From: Alphaproteobacteria bacterium
GTDB taxonomy: Bacteria; Pseudomonadota; Alphaproteobacteria; Rhodospirillales; WMHbin7
NCBI GenBank assembly: GCA_015232335.1
Contig: JADFZV010000003.1
Span: forward strand, 62,001 to 126,000
Length of the DNA: 64,000 nt
Direction: 5' to 3'
Shown here piece by piece: positions 35,417 to 44,209 of this stretch. Made by a program: the position numbers and the translations under genes. Position 1 is the stretch's first letter, and each line of letters begins with the position of its first letter. The notes beneath the pieces are model-generated. The model ran no database searches. It saw only the letters and a program-made list of their open reading frames with translations, and was not told the DNA's origin.

Positions 35417-36529
35417 ATGAGCACTAATTCCAAGCCGGGAGTCGTTCTTCCGCCTGTCGACATCACCCCCGAGACACGCGGCGCCGTTGTCGATGCGTTA
35501 AAGCGTGTGCTTGCCGAATTCCAAAAAACCGGCAAGGTCGCTGGCTCTGTCAGCTATCAGAACCTGATCGACGATCCCACGGCGCTGTACGACTTCATCC
35601 AGGTTTATCGCGCCAACCGCGAGGGCGTTGACGCCATCGTGACGGGCAGGGATGGAAAGCCGGTGCGCGACGACGAGGCGCTCCTGACCTGCGGCGTCTC
35701 CCTGGCCCAGATTCAACGGCTGCTCATTCTCACCTGCGCCAAGCGCCATTTCGGTGTCTCCGCTCCGGCGGCCAAACCCCAGGAAGAGAAGAAAGGCGGA
35801 TTGGGCGCCCTGTTTCGTAAATCGGACAGTTCCGGAAAGAGCGAAGCGCCCAGATCGAACGAAGAACGCAAGCTGACCGAACTGGCGAAGTATCTGGCCT
35901 ATGATTGGCAGATTCCGCTTCTTCAGATCTATCGCGATGCGCTGACCTTTCAGCATGTGCTGGAATTGGGCTCTGAGCTTGTTCTTCTGAAGGACGCCAA
36001 GGCCATTGCCCAGGCCGGAAAGCTCGACCCAGCCCATATCCGCAAGGCGCGTCAGGTGGCAGGCCCCGACTTCGTGCAACTGCTTTCCGACAATCCCAAG
36101 GCGATCGAGGGCATCATCTACTGGAATGCCGACATGTATCGCTTCTTCAAGGGGCTTCTGGGCGAGAAATGCTGGGTCTTTTTCGGCCGTGACCATAATT
36201 TCTTCAATGCCGTGGCCGCACTCGACAAGGCAAAGTGCCGCATCTTCGGCGAAACGCTGGCTGTGATCGCACCTGAATGCCTGATCGAATTCGAGCGGCT
36301 TAATCTGGACAAGACCAACGCCCTGATCGAAGCCTTCAAGAACAACTTCGGCGACTATCTCGATCAGGCATTGTCTCAGAAAAGCTTTGCCGTCGATATC
36401 CTGCGCCGCCTGGTCGAAAGCTTTGTCCATCTGAAGAAGGATTCCGACCAGCTTCAGGTCTATGCCGACCTGACCTGCAAGGCCATTCTGCCCAGCGTTC
36501 AGGCTTGGCTGGCAAAGACGAGGGTTTAA
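35417..36529 (+). CDS. Conserved-looking protein of unknown function
   Basis: The 370-residue product has no domain I can name. It is soluble, with no signal peptide or membrane segment. An acidic/basic N-terminal third ([20 protein letters not shown]) is joined through a low-complexity linker (about residues 116-155, [20 protein letters not shown]) to a helical C-terminal part. That part contains [20 protein letters not shown] and [18 protein letters not shown]. The ATG at 35417 is preferred over GTG at 35411. Codon use is normal chromosomal. It converges on thiE with a 4-bp overlap of stops. Confidence 0.7.
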   Translation: MSTNSKPGVVLPPVDITPETRGAVVDALKRVLAEFQKTGKVAGSVSYQNLIDDPTALYDFIQVYRANREGVDAIVTGRDGKPVRDDEALLTCGVSLAQIQRLLILTCAKRHFGVSAPAAKPQEEKKGGLGALFRKSDSSGKSEAPRSNEERKLTELAKYLAYDWQIPLLQIYRDALTFQHVLELGSELVLLKDAKAIAQAGKLDPAHIRKARQVAGPDFVQLLSDNPKAIEGIIYWNADMYRFFKGLLGEKCWVFFGRDHNFFNAVAALDKAKCRIFGETLAVIAPECLIEFERLNLDKTNALIEAFKNNFGDYLDQALSQKSFAVDILRRLVESFVHLKKDSDQLQVYADLTCKAILPSVQAWLAKTRV

Positions 36530-37170
36530 TCTTCAGCCGCCGCCCGCATCGCCGCATTCATCGCTATCACCCCGGCGGCGGGGCCGTCCGGATGGTCCCA
36601 CACCCCTGACGACACAGCCAGAAAATCCGCTCCGGCGCGGACCAAAGGCGCGCAATTTGCGGGCGTGATGCCACCGATGGCCACAGAGGGCACCACCGTG
36701 GCCGATTCCCACCATTCCAGAATCTCGGGCTTTGCCTGCGTCTTGGCCTCTTTGGTCGCCGTCGGAAAAAAAGCGCCGAAGGCGACGTAATCGGCCCCCG
36801 CCTCGCCCGCCTCCATCGCCAGATGGCGCGAATCGTGACAGGTGACGCCAACGATTCCATCGCGTCCCATCAAGCGTCTTGCCTCTGCATAACTCGCATC
36901 CTCCTGGCCCACATGAACGCCATCGCAGCCTGCCTTGGCGGCCAGATCGGGCCGATCATTCAGAAGAAAAGCGACACCCCGGGACTGAACGAGCGGACAG
37001 AGCTTCGAGGCGGCGCTTAGAATATCAGCGTCCCCGGCTCCCTTCAGACGCAACTGCACCACCGCAACATCGCCCGCATCAAGCGCTCGCTCCAATTGAT
37101 GCGCGAACGCGTCCAGATCGGAAAGAACGGGGGGCGTGATCAGGTAGAGGCGACAGGCTGCGGCGGTCAT
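36526..37170 (-). CDS. thiE: Thiamine phosphate synthase
   Basis: The 214-residue TIM-barrel enzyme joins the thiazole and pyrimidine phosphates to form thiamine phosphate. Conserved blocks are VVQLRLKGA near residue 37, [24 protein letters not shown] near residue 68, [35 protein letters not shown] (split across residues 107-140) and [11 protein letters not shown] near residue 163. It is preceded, with a 4-bp overlap, by a 119-residue unknown protein. No other thiamine genes or TPP riboswitch are visible here. Confidence 0.94.
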   Translation of the reverse strand: MTAAACRLYLITPPVLSDLDAFAHQLERALDAGDVAVVQLRLKGAGDADILSAASKLCPLVQSRGVAFLLNDRPDLAAKAGCDGVHVGQEDASYAEARRLMGRDGIVGVTCHDSRHLAMEAGEAGADYVAFGAFFPTATKEAKTQAKPEILEWWESATVVPSVAIGGITPANCAPLVRAGADFLAVSSGVWDHPDGPAAGVIAMNAAMRAAAED

Positions 37171-37526
37171 CTTTGTTTTTTCCCTTGCGTTTCGATCCGC
37201 CCCCCGCAGTCATGGGCGATGGCCTGCAGCTTGGCGCGAACTTTGAGCGGCGCCTTGACCCTGACCGCAGTTGCACCTCTGGCCAGGGCATCCAAAGCCA
37301 AGGCCGGGGCCTCGCCTGCATCGATCAAAACCTCTGCCTTAACGCCCGGCACCAGGCGCATGGCCTCCTCGGCCAGGGCCAGGAACCAGGCAGCGCCTTG
37401 AATTTCGCCGGCACGGGGTGGGCTTTCCAGAACCACCCGCCGCCCCTCGTCTCTGGCGCACAAAAGTGCTGCCACAGCCTCGGAAAGGCTTTGTACAACC
37501 AAGGAAATCGGCGGGCGCGTTACCAT
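37167..37526 (-). CDS. Unknown protein coupled to thiE
   Basis: The 119-residue soluble protein ([20 protein letters not shown]...) has an alpha/beta pattern with [21 protein letters not shown] and [18 protein letters not shown] stretches. The latter looks like one repeat of a barrel or Rossmann unit. I do not recognise the family. The stop overlaps the thiE start by 4 bp, so it is translationally coupled and may act in thiamine synthesis or salvage. It ends in a basic GKKQR tail. Confidence 0.7.
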   Translation of the reverse strand: MVTRPPISLVVQSLSEAVAALLCARDEGRRVVLESPPRAGEIQGAAWFLALAEEAMRLVPGVKAEVLIDAGEAPALALDALARGATAVRVKAPLKVRAKLQAIAHDCGGRIETQGKKQR

Positions 37527-37593
37527 TCGTTACTTGCAATTCCAGCCCTGGAGGGTCAACTTCCAGGACAGTGTATCCTTCTGGAGAGCTCCG

Positions 37594-38604
37594 TTGAAGC
37601 CCAGCTTGCGACTATTCATCACCGGATTGGCCCTTATCGCCGTTATCGGAACTGCCTGGTTCTACTTGAAAGCACCCAGCGTTGATGCCGCCCTGGTCAC
37701 CCGAGGGCTTGCGGTCGAAGCCATCTATGCCACCGGAACGGTAGAGCCCGTACGCTGGGCCAAGGTATCGCCGACCGTGACCGCCAGGCTGGTCGAAGTG
37801 TTGGCCCATGAAGGAGATTCCATCTTGGAAGGCGCCAAACTGGCCCGCCTGGATGATGGCGAGGCCAAGGCGCGGGTGGCCGAACTGGCGGCGCGGGAAT
37901 CCTTTCTCAAGCAGGATATGGAACGGAGCGACCGTCTAGCGCGCAGCGAATATGCCAGCCGCCAGTCGAACGAACGCGCCAAAAGCGAGCTGGGCCAAGC
38001 AGTACAGGCCCGCGCAGCGGCGCAAAAGCGCCTCAATGAATATTTCATGGTCTCGCCGGTTTCGGGCACGGTGCTGCGTCAGGACGGCGAGCCGGGCGAA
38101 GTGATGCAACCAGGCCAGATCATGTTCTGGGTGGGCGAACCCAAGCCACTTCGGGTTACGGCCGAGATCGACGAGGAGGATATCGTCCGCCTAAATCTGA
38201 ACCAGAAGGCCCTCTTGAAAGCCGACGCCTTTCCGGGCCAAGCCCTGGTTTCCAGCGTTGCCGAGATCACGCCCAAGGGCGATCCGGTCAACAAGACCTA
38301 TCGCGTGCGCCTTGCCCTGCCCGACGACTCACGGCTTCTGATCGGCATGACGGTCGAGGTCAATGTCATTGTGCGCGAAACGCCAGATGCCCTGCTTGTC
38401 CCCGCCCTGGCGCTCGATGGCGCTTATGTCTGGGTGGTCAAGGACGGACAGGCTGAAAAACGCGCCGTGAAAATCGGCGTCAAGGGAGCCCGGGAAGGCG
38501 AGATCCTGGAAGGTGTCGCCGAGGGCGACATGGTGATCCTGTCGCCTCCCAAGACGCTTTCAAACGGCCAGCGCGTCTCGGCCACGATCAAGCCCTTGCC
38601 GTGA
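37594..38604 (+). CDS. Efflux periplasmic adaptor (HlyD/RND MFP family)
   Basis: The 336-residue membrane-fusion protein has an N-terminal membrane anchor (LRLFITGLALIAVIGTAWFYL) and a biotinyl-lipoyl-like half motif (VEAIYATGTVEPVRWAKVSP). A short coiled coil rich in Arg, Glu and Ala follows at about residues 80-135, then the second lipoyl half (YFMVSPVSGTVLRQDGEPGEVM) and beta-barrel domains. The TTG at 37594 is preferred, with GGAGAG 5 nt upstream. The GTG start of the ABC permease overlaps its stop by 4 bp. Together with the next two genes it forms a MacAB-like export system; the substrate is unknown. Confidence 0.9.
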   Translation: MKPSLRLFITGLALIAVIGTAWFYLKAPSVDAALVTRGLAVEAIYATGTVEPVRWAKVSPTVTARLVEVLAHEGDSILEGAKLARLDDGEAKARVAELAARESFLKQDMERSDRLARSEYASRQSNERAKSELGQAVQARAAAQKRLNEYFMVSPVSGTVLRQDGEPGEVMQPGQIMFWVGEPKPLRVTAEIDEEDIVRLNLNQKALLKADAFPGQALVSSVAEITPKGDPVNKTYRVRLALPDDSRLLIGMTVEVNVIVRETPDALLVPALALDGAYVWVVKDGQAEKRAVKIGVKGAREGEILEGVAEGDMVILSPPKTLSNGQRVSATIKPLP

Positions 38605-39848
38605 AACTGCTGCTGCATATCGCCCTTGGGCATCTGCTCGCCCGCAAGCGCCAAACCCTGGTCTCGATGATGGGTGTGGCCATGGGTGTCGGCTTCTCGA
38701 TCGCCATGGCTTCGCTGATGGAGGGATCGCAGCGCGATTTCATCACCCGCATCGTCGACAACATGCCCCATATCGTCATCAAGGACGAATTCCGCGCCAA
38801 TCCCTTGCAGCCGGTCGATCTGCTTTTTCAAAAAGGGGCCGTGGAACTGAAGGGCTTGAAGCCCAAGGACGAGATCAGGGGCATCAAGGCGCCCTGGAAC
38901 AAGATCGAAGCCCTGGAAGCGCTGCCGGGCCTGAAAGTCGCCCCCACCCTATCGTCCCAGATTTTTCTAAGCTTTGGCGGCAAGGATGTCTCGGCCACGC
39001 TGCTTGGCATCGACGTCGAGCGCGAGCGCCAAGCCACCAGCATCGAAGCCGACATCGTCACCGAAGGCGGGTTGGACAGTCTGCACACGGCCGCCAACGG
39101 CCTCATTCTGGGCCGTGGACTCGCCGCCAAGCTGGGCGCCCAACCCAACGACACGCTGACCGCCACCTCGGCCTCGGGCGTGGTCATGAAGATGAAGGTG
39201 GTGGGCTTGTTCCATACCGGCATCATCTCGGTCGACAGCAGTCAGTCTTATGCCCTCTTGAAGAAGGCGCAGATTCTGGCTGATCGGCCCAACGTCATCA
39301 ATCTGATGCGGATCAAGATGAGCGATCCCATGGCGGCTGTCGATATGGCGCTGATGCTGGAATCGCGCTGGGGCTATAAATCCGAATCCTGGCAGGAATC
39401 GAACGAGGGACTACTGGGCGCCTTCGCCATCCGCAATGCCGTGATGTATATCACCGTCTCGGCCATTCTGATCGTCGCCAGCTTTGGCATCTTCAACGTC
39501 GTCTCGACCGTGGTCTACGAAAAGACCCGCGACATCGCGATTTTGCGCTCGATGGGATTCGAGCCTTCCGACATCAAGGGCATCTTCCTTCTGGAGGGCT
39601 TTCTGGTGGGCCTGCTGGGCGCGCTGCTGGGCTGGGGGCTGGGATTCGGGCTCTGCCAGATTCTGGGCATGGTCCGCTTTAACATCAAGATGATGACAGA
39701 AGTTCAGGGATTCATCCTGCACTCGACCTGGATTCACTACACGCTCTCGGGCGCCGTGGCGGCCACGTCGGCCACCCTGGCCTCTTACCTGCCCGCCCGC
39801 AAGGCGTCGCGCTTGAAGCCGGTGGATACCATCCGGGGGGCGGCATGA
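38601..39848 (+). CDS. ABC transporter permease (MacB/FtsX family)
   Basis: The 415-residue protein has one N-terminal membrane helix (TLVSMMGVAMGVGFSIAMASL), a large periplasmic domain (about residues 45-270) and three C-terminal helices of the FtsX core. The core shows YITVSAILIVASFGIFNVVSTVVYEKTRDIAILRSMG near residues 278-315 and GFLVGLLGALLGWGLGFGL after it. This is the mechanotransmission type of MacB/LolCE, which moves periplasmic substrates rather than crossing the membrane. The GTG start overlaps the adaptor stop, and the ATPase gene overlaps its own stop by 4 bp. Confidence 0.9.
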   Translation: MKLLLHIALGHLLARKRQTLVSMMGVAMGVGFSIAMASLMEGSQRDFITRIVDNMPHIVIKDEFRANPLQPVDLLFQKGAVELKGLKPKDEIRGIKAPWNKIEALEALPGLKVAPTLSSQIFLSFGGKDVSATLLGIDVERERQATSIEADIVTEGGLDSLHTAANGLILGRGLAAKLGAQPNDTLTATSASGVVMKMKVVGLFHTGIISVDSSQSYALLKKAQILADRPNVINLMRIKMSDPMAAVDMALMLESRWGYKSESWQESNEGLLGAFAIRNAVMYITVSAILIVASFGIFNVVSTVVYEKTRDIAILRSMGFEPSDIKGIFLLEGFLVGLLGALLGWGLGFGLCQILGMVRFNIKMMTEVQGFILHSTWIHYTLSGAVAATSATLASYLPARKASRLKPVDTIRGAA

Positions 39849-40528
39849 GTGCGCAGACGCCCGCCATCGAGGCCAGAAGCCTCTCACGCATTCTGCCCGG
39901 CCTGGTTCCCGCCGTGCTGGTCGATGGCGTGGATTTCCGGGCGGAAAAGGGCGAGTTGGTGGCGATCACCGGCGCCTCGGGCTCGGGCAAATCCTCGCTG
40001 TTGTATCTTCTGGGATTGCTTGACGAGCCCACCAGCGGTTCGGTCATCATCGCAGGACAGGACTGCGCGCCCCTGTCGGATGCCGAACGCACCTTTCTGC
40101 GCTTGGAGCGTCTGGGCTTCGTCTTTCAGTTCCATTTTCTTCTGGCGGAATTTTCGGTTCTGAACAATGTCTGCATGCCGATGAAGAAACTGGGCCGGTT
40201 GAGCGACGCTGAACAGGACGCGCATGGCCGGGAATTGCTGAAAGAACTGGGGCTTCAGGGCTTCGAGAAGAAACTGCCCGAACAATTGTCTGGCGGCGAG
40301 CGTCAGCGCGTGGCAATTGCAAGGGCCTTGGCCAACGCGCCCGGCATCCTTCTGGCCGACGAGCCCACGGGCAATCTGGACAGCAAGAACAGCCGCATCG
40401 TCTTCGATATCTTTCGCAACCTGGCCCGCGACCATGGCAAGACGATCATCACCGTCACGCATGACCATGATCTGGCCAGGACCTGCGACCGTCAGGTGCA
40501 TCTGGCCGATGGAAAAGTGGTGGCATAG
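39845..40528 (+). CDS. ABC transporter ATP-binding protein (MacB/LolD type)
   Basis: The 227-residue ATPase has Walker A GASGSGKSSLLYLLG near residue 42, the signature LSGGERQRVAIARAL near residue 145 and Walker B ILLADEPTGNLDS near residue 165, with the H-loop VTHDHDLA. It pairs with the FtsX-type permease encoded just upstream. The LGLLDEPTSG insert after Walker A is typical of the LolD/MacB/FtsE subgroup. It is the last gene of the three-gene operon; 91 bp separate it from tpx. Confidence 0.94.
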   Translation: MSAQTPAIEARSLSRILPGLVPAVLVDGVDFRAEKGELVAITGASGSGKSSLLYLLGLLDEPTSGSVIIAGQDCAPLSDAERTFLRLERLGFVFQFHFLLAEFSVLNNVCMPMKKLGRLSDAEQDAHGRELLKELGLQGFEKKLPEQLSGGERQRVAIARALANAPGILLADEPTGNLDSKNSRIVFDIFRNLARDHGKTIITVTHDHDLARTCDRQVHLADGKVVA

Positions 40529-40619
40529 CGCATATTGGCTCCTTCTCCCTCTTGACCCTGAGCCGAGGCGTCACCACTTGAACCGGGCTCATTTCACTCA
40601 ATAAGGAGACCTGTTTCTC

Positions 40620-41117
40620 ATGGCGACCGTTACCCTTAAAGGCAATCCGATCAACACCAACGGCACCCTGCCAGCAACCGGGGCCAGTGCCCCCGATTTC
40701 CGTCTGGTCACAGTGGAACTGGGCGACCTCGTCCTCAAGGACGTCGCTGACAAGACCGTGATTTTGAACATATTTCCCAGCATCGACACACCGGTCTGCG
40801 CCGCCTCGGTGCGCCGTTTCAACGCCGATATCGACAAGATGGGCGGCCCCGTCGTTCTCTGCGCCTCGGCGGATTTACCCTTTGCCCACAAGCGCTTCTG
40901 CGGCGCCGAGGGGCTTGAGCGGGTCAAATCGGTTTCCGATCTGCGCGACAAGGGATTCGGCGAGCGTTACGGCGTCAAGATCGTCGACGGCCCCCTAGCC
41001 GGACTGCTGGCCAGGGCCGTGGTGGTCATCAAGCAGGGCAAGGTGACCTATACCCAGCTTGTTCCCGAAATCACCCAGGAACCAGATTACGACGCCGTTT
41101 TGGCCGCCGTGAAGTAA
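40620..41117 (+). CDS. tpx: Thiol peroxidase
   Basis: The 165-residue atypical 2-Cys peroxiredoxin reduces hydroperoxides using thioredoxin. The peroxidatic Cys is in the SIDTPVCAASVRRFN motif near residue 60 and the resolving Cys in KRFCGAEGLERV near residue 94, both as in E. coli Tpx. The N-terminal VTLKGNPINTNGTLP block is also conserved. AAGGAG lies upstream of the ATG. It is a monocistronic-looking gene, and its product is probably cytoplasmic since no signal peptide is present. Confidence 0.95.
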   Translation: MATVTLKGNPINTNGTLPATGASAPDFRLVTVELGDLVLKDVADKTVILNIFPSIDTPVCAASVRRFNADIDKMGGPVVLCASADLPFAHKRFCGAEGLERVKSVSDLRDKGFGERYGVKIVDGPLAGLLARAVVVIKQGKVTYTQLVPEITQEPDYDAVLAAVK

Positions 41118-41198
41118 GCGCCTTGGCCCGGGCATGGGCGCATTGACGCCCATGCCCTTGGGGGCCTATCCTCGCCCGGCTTTTAAAGGTCCCGGCGA

Positions 41199-41426
41199 AT
41201 GAATGGCAACAACGCCAGCAAGACACCCCCCAGATGCGATCAGGCGGTCAAGCGCCTGGAGCGCGCCATTTCGCGTCTGGAGAGAGCCGCCCAAAGGGAT
41301 GCCAGGGATGATGGCAAGGTTGCCCGGCTTGAATCCGAATTGACCCAGATGAAGACGCTTACCCTGTCGGTGACCGAGCGCCTGGATGGCGCCATCGGGC
41401 GTATCCGCATCGCCTTGGAGAATTAG
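41199..41426 (+). CDS. DUF4164-like coiled-coil protein
   Basis: The 75-residue product is almost entirely a coiled coil (QAVKRLERAISRLERAAQRD, then LESELTQMKTLTLSVTERLDG). It matches the small DUF4164 proteins that precede zapA in alphaproteobacteria. The zapA TTG follows 3 bp after its stop. The context suggests a role with ZapA at the division site, which is an inference. Confidence 0.75.
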   Translation: MNGNNASKTPPRCDQAVKRLERAISRLERAAQRDARDDGKVARLESELTQMKTLTLSVTERLDGAIGRIRIALEN

Positions 41427-41429
41427 CCC

Positions 41430-41750
41430 TTGGGTCAGATCACGGTCAACGTCAACAATCGCCCCTACGTCATCGCCTGCGATGACGGCCAGGAAGCGCA
41501 TCTGACGCGCCTTGCACGCTATGTCGATCAGCGGGTCGGCCAGTTGGTGGCCGCCGTGGGGCAGGCGGGCGAGGCCAGGCTGCTCCTGATGGTCAGCCTT
41601 TTGCTGGCCGACGAATTGTCGGAAGCCTATGAACAATCCAAGCGCCTGGGAGCTGGCATGGAACCAAGTTCCGACGAAGCGCTGGCGAATCTTCTGGACC
41701 GACTGAGCCAGAGAATCGAAACCATTGCCGAACGCTTCGAACAGGCATAG
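41430..41750 (+). CDS. zapA: Cell division protein ZapA
   Basis: The 106-residue protein has the ZapA N-terminal fold (GQITVNVNNRPYVIACDDGQEAHL) followed by a long helix for tetramer formation (RLLLMVSLLLADELSEAYEQ). ZapA cross-links FtsZ filaments at the division ring. Translation starts at TTG (41430), since the conserved GQITV begins there. The order DUF4164-zapA-6S RNA-5-formyltetrahydrofolate cyclo-ligase is the classical one in proteobacteria. Confidence 0.92.
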   Translation: MGQITVNVNNRPYVIACDDGQEAHLTRLARYVDQRVGQLVAAVGQAGEARLLLMVSLLLADELSEAYEQSKRLGAGMEPSSDEALANLLDRLSQRIETIAERFEQA

Positions 41751-41774
41751 AGTCATCCATGGACGGCTGCTGCA

Positions 41775-41945
41775 CGACCCGTCAGGTTGGAACGTCCCTG
41801 CGGCCAATACAAATCCTCTTGGGAGCTGTCTCTACCGGAGCCTTGGTTCCGGCATATGGTGCCCACCTGCACTTGCAGGCCACAGAGGAGACGCTGAACC
41901 AACGATCGCGGCGGCACCGTCCACCTTCCGCCTGTCCGGCCTCCC
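41775..41945 (+). ncRNA. ssrS: Probable 6S RNA
   Basis: The segment lies between zapA and the 5-formyltetrahydrofolate cyclo-ligase gene, the canonical place of 6S RNA. It has no coding potential of its own and shows internal hairpins: CCGGA with TTCCGG around 41837, CCTGCA with TGCAGG around 41870, and a long-range GTCTC/GAGAC pairing. The 3' part GAACCAACGATCGCGGCGGCA resembles the GCGGCGGCA closing region of 6S RNAs. 6S RNA mimics an open promoter and sequesters sigma70 RNA polymerase. Ends are approximate; a covariance search is needed. Confidence 0.62.
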
Positions 41946-41946
41946 C

Positions 41947-42651
41947 ATGACCGAGAGCAAAGCGTCGATTCGCCTGCGGCTTCGCAAGCTGCGCGATTCT
42001 GTGCATGCCGCAAGGGGGGAAGAAGCCGCCCAACGCCTGCAAGATCACCTCGTCCCTCGTCTTGTCCATGTCAAAGATCTAGCGCAGGATCGTTTAACTC
42101 CGAGTCACCCCGGTGACACGGAGTTAAACGTGAATCCTTCGCTAAAACAAATTTCTAGAGCGGATTCACGCCATCAATCGAAGCCGTTTAATGGCTTCGA
42201 TTTCAGGCGACCCGCTCTAGTGGTGGCGGGCTATTGGCCGATGGGGTCCGAGATGGACCCTCGCCCCTTGATGATGTCACTTCAAGATCAAGGTGCTCGC
42301 CTGGCCCTGCCCGTGGTCACAGCCAGGAATGAGGCCCTCTCCTTTCGCGCCTTCTCCTTTGCCGATGCCTTGAAGCCTGGATTATGCGGATCACTTGAGC
42401 CAACACCTGACCAGCCTCTGCTTACGCCCTCGCTGCTGCTGGTGCCCCTCTTGGGTTTCGACCGGAAGGGCTGTCGCCTAGGCCAAGGCGGGGGATTTTA
42501 CGACCGCACCCTGGCCTCCTTGCGCAAAAGCAGGCAGCTTCAGGCCATCGGCATCGCCTATGCGGCCCAAGAGGTTGCCAGCCTGCCCTGCCAAGCCCAT
42601 GATCAGAAGCTGGACGCCATCGCCACAGAGGAAGGTTTTATCGAGATATGA
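41947..42651 (+). CDS. 5-formyltetrahydrofolate cyclo-ligase carrying an in-frame repeat insertion
   Basis: The 234-residue product converts 5-formyl-THF to 5,10-methenyl-THF with ATP. Family blocks flank an alien stretch: RLRLRKLRDSVHAARG near the start, then AGYWPMGSEMDPRPLM, LLVPLLGFDRKGCRLGQGGGFYDRTL and AIGIAYAAQE. Between HLVPRLVH (about residue 42) and VVAGYWPMG (about residue 93) lie roughly 48 residues (from QDRLTPSHPGDTELN to FDFRRPAL). They are encoded by the 142-bp palindromic element at 42079-42220 and keep the frame. Normal family members join these blocks directly. The insert falls before the substrate-binding core in a surface helix-loop region, so activity may survive. The ymdB-like gene overlaps its stop by 4 bp. 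Confidence 0.88.
   Translation: MTESKASIRLRLRKLRDSVHAARGEEAAQRLQDHLVPRLVHVKDLAQDRLTPSHPGDTELNVNPSLKQISRADSRHQSKPFNGFDFRRPALVVAGYWPMGSEMDPRPLMMSLQDQGARLALPVVTARNEALSFRAFSFADALKPGLCGSLEPTPDQPLLTPSLLLVPLLGFDRKGCRLGQGGGFYDRTLASLRKSRQLQAIGIAYAAQEVASLPCQAHDQKLDAIATEEGFIEI
42079..42220 (+). repeat. Palindromic element copy B (142 bp), inside a coding sequence
   Basis: The element has two hairpin modules. Module 1 is 42091-42130 (CGTTTAACTCCG/CGGAGTTAAACG with inner GTCACC/GGTGAC). Module 2 is 42155-42220, with outer CTAGAGCGG/CCGCTCTAG and inner AATCGAAGCC/GGCTTCGATT. CGTGAATCC and GGATTCACG give an alternative pairing between modules. It is colinear with the reverse complement of 54591-54732 over its full length. 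The plus-strand frame through it is open and is read as part of the enzyme gene. Confidence 0.9.
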
Positions 42652-43457
42652 AGCTGCTTTTTCTGGGCGATATCGTGGGCAGAACCGGGCGCGACGCCGT
42701 GATCGCCCTGCTTCCCCAACTGAAAAAAGACCTTGGCCTGGATGGCGTGATCGTCAATGGCGAGAACGCAGCGCACGGCTTTGGCATCACGCCCAAGCTG
42801 TGCCAGGAATTCTATGCCGCTGGCGTTGATGTCATCACGCTAGGCAATCATGCCTGGGACCAGAAGGAATTGATGGGGGCCGCCGACGCGGATACCCGCT
42901 TGGTCCGCCCCCTGAACGCGCTGCGCGCCACTCCCGGGCGCGGCTTCGCCCTGGCCGAACTACCCCGGGGGCGAAAAATCCTGGTGACCCAGGTTATCGG
43001 GCGCCTGTTCATGGACGGGGTGGACGACCCTTTCGCCGCCATCGACGCGTTGTTGGCCCGCTATCCCCTGAAAGGGGCCGTCCACGCCATTCTGGTCGAT
43101 GTGCATGCCGAAGCGACCAGCGAGAAAATGGGCATGGGCCATTATCTGGACGGTCGCGTTTCCGCCGTCATCGGCACCCATTCGCATGTCCCCACGGCGG
43201 ATGCGCAAGTTCTTCCCAAAGGCACGGCCTACCAGACCGATGCCGGCATGTGCGGCGACTATGATTCCGTCATCGGCATGGGCAAGGATACCGCCGTCTT
43301 CAAGCTGGTCCGCAAGCTACCCACCGACCGTCTGGCTCCGGCGGATGGACCCGCCACCGTTTGTGGCGCCGTGATCGATATCGACGATGCGACGGGCCTT
43401 GCAAGATCGATTGTGCCCTTGCGCCTGGGGGGACGGCTTTTGCAGGCTAGCCCCTGA
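42648..43457 (+). CDS. YmdB-family metallophosphoesterase
   Basis: The 269-residue product matches the TIGR00282 family (YmdB), a di-iron phosphodiesterase; the Bacillus protein hydrolyses 2',3'-cAMP. Metal-ligand motifs are FLGDIVGRTGRD near residue 5, NGENAAHGFG near residue 39, LGNHAWDQKE near residue 65, and later VDVHAEATSEKMGMG and VIGTHSHVPTAD (near residues 150 and 176). The start overlaps the cyclo-ligase stop (ATGA), and the rhomboid gene overlaps its stop by one base, so three genes are translationally coupled. Confidence 0.92.
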   Translation: MKLLFLGDIVGRTGRDAVIALLPQLKKDLGLDGVIVNGENAAHGFGITPKLCQEFYAAGVDVITLGNHAWDQKELMGAADADTRLVRPLNALRATPGRGFALAELPRGRKILVTQVIGRLFMDGVDDPFAAIDALLARYPLKGAVHAILVDVHAEATSEKMGMGHYLDGRVSAVIGTHSHVPTADAQVLPKGTAYQTDAGMCGDYDSVIGMGKDTAVFKLVRKLPTDRLAPADGPATVCGAVIDIDDATGLARSIVPLRLGGRLLQASP

Positions 43458-44209
43458 TGCTTGTTCTGCCCATCTATGACGACAATCCGGCAACAAAGCC
43501 CGCCTTCGTTACCTGGGGCCTGATCGCGGCCTGTCTTCTTACCTATCTGTGGCAGGCCGGGCTGGGGCAAGAGTCGGAACAAGCCGCCGTTCTGGGTTTC
43601 GGCATGATTCCCGCCATCCTGACGGGAAATGGGGAACTGGCGCCGGAGCTTTACGTCATTCCCGGCTGGGCCACGTTTTTCAGCTCGATGTTCCTACATG
43701 GCGGGGTGATGCACCTAGCTGGCAACATGCTGTTCCTCTGGATATTCGGCAATAATGTCGAGGACAGCATGGGCGGGCTGCGCTACCTGCTCTTCTACCT
43801 CTTGTGCGGGGTGGCGGCCGCTTTGGGGCAAACGGCGGCCGAGCCGCTGTCCGAAGTCCCCATGATCGGTGCCTCGGGCGCCATCAGCGGCGTTCTGGGG
43901 GCTTATCTGCTGCTCTATCCCAAGGCCAATGTGCGCGTCTTTCTGTGGGTGATCGTGATCGTGCGCATTCTGAACATTCCCGCCGTGATCGTTCTGGGCC
44001 TGTGGTTCGCCTTGCAGATCTACAGCGGCCTCAGCACGGCTGCGGGCGAAGCGGGCGTTGCCTTCTGGGCGCATGCCGGGGGATTCGTGGCCGGAATGGC
44101 CCTCATCCCCCTGCTCAAGCATCGGAATGTGCCGCTGTTCCACGGAGCGCGCAGCCACGCCTTCAGCATTTCCCGCCAGGCCCCGCCCAAGAAGGGGCCT
44201 TGGGGCTAA
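43457..44209 (+). CDS. Rhomboid-family intramembrane serine protease
   Basis: The 250-residue inner-membrane protein has six to seven hydrophobic segments. The catalytic Ser lies in IGASGAISGVLGAYL near residue 137 and the His in AHAGGFVAGM near residue 201, forming the rhomboid Ser-His dyad; the GGVMHLAGNMLFLWIFGNNVED block precedes them. Rhomboids cleave membrane-anchored substrates within the bilayer. It is coupled to the YmdB-like gene and convergent (4-bp overlap) with a GGDEF-like gene. The C-terminal tail is Pro/Lys-rich. Confidence 0.92.
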   Translation: MLVLPIYDDNPATKPAFVTWGLIAACLLTYLWQAGLGQESEQAAVLGFGMIPAILTGNGELAPELYVIPGWATFFSSMFLHGGVMHLAGNMLFLWIFGNNVEDSMGGLRYLLFYLLCGVAAALGQTAAEPLSEVPMIGASGAISGVLGAYLLLYPKANVRVFLWVIVIVRILNIPAVIVLGLWFALQIYSGLSTAAGEAGVAFWAHAGGFVAGMALIPLLKHRNVPLFHGARSHAFSISRQAPPKKGPWG

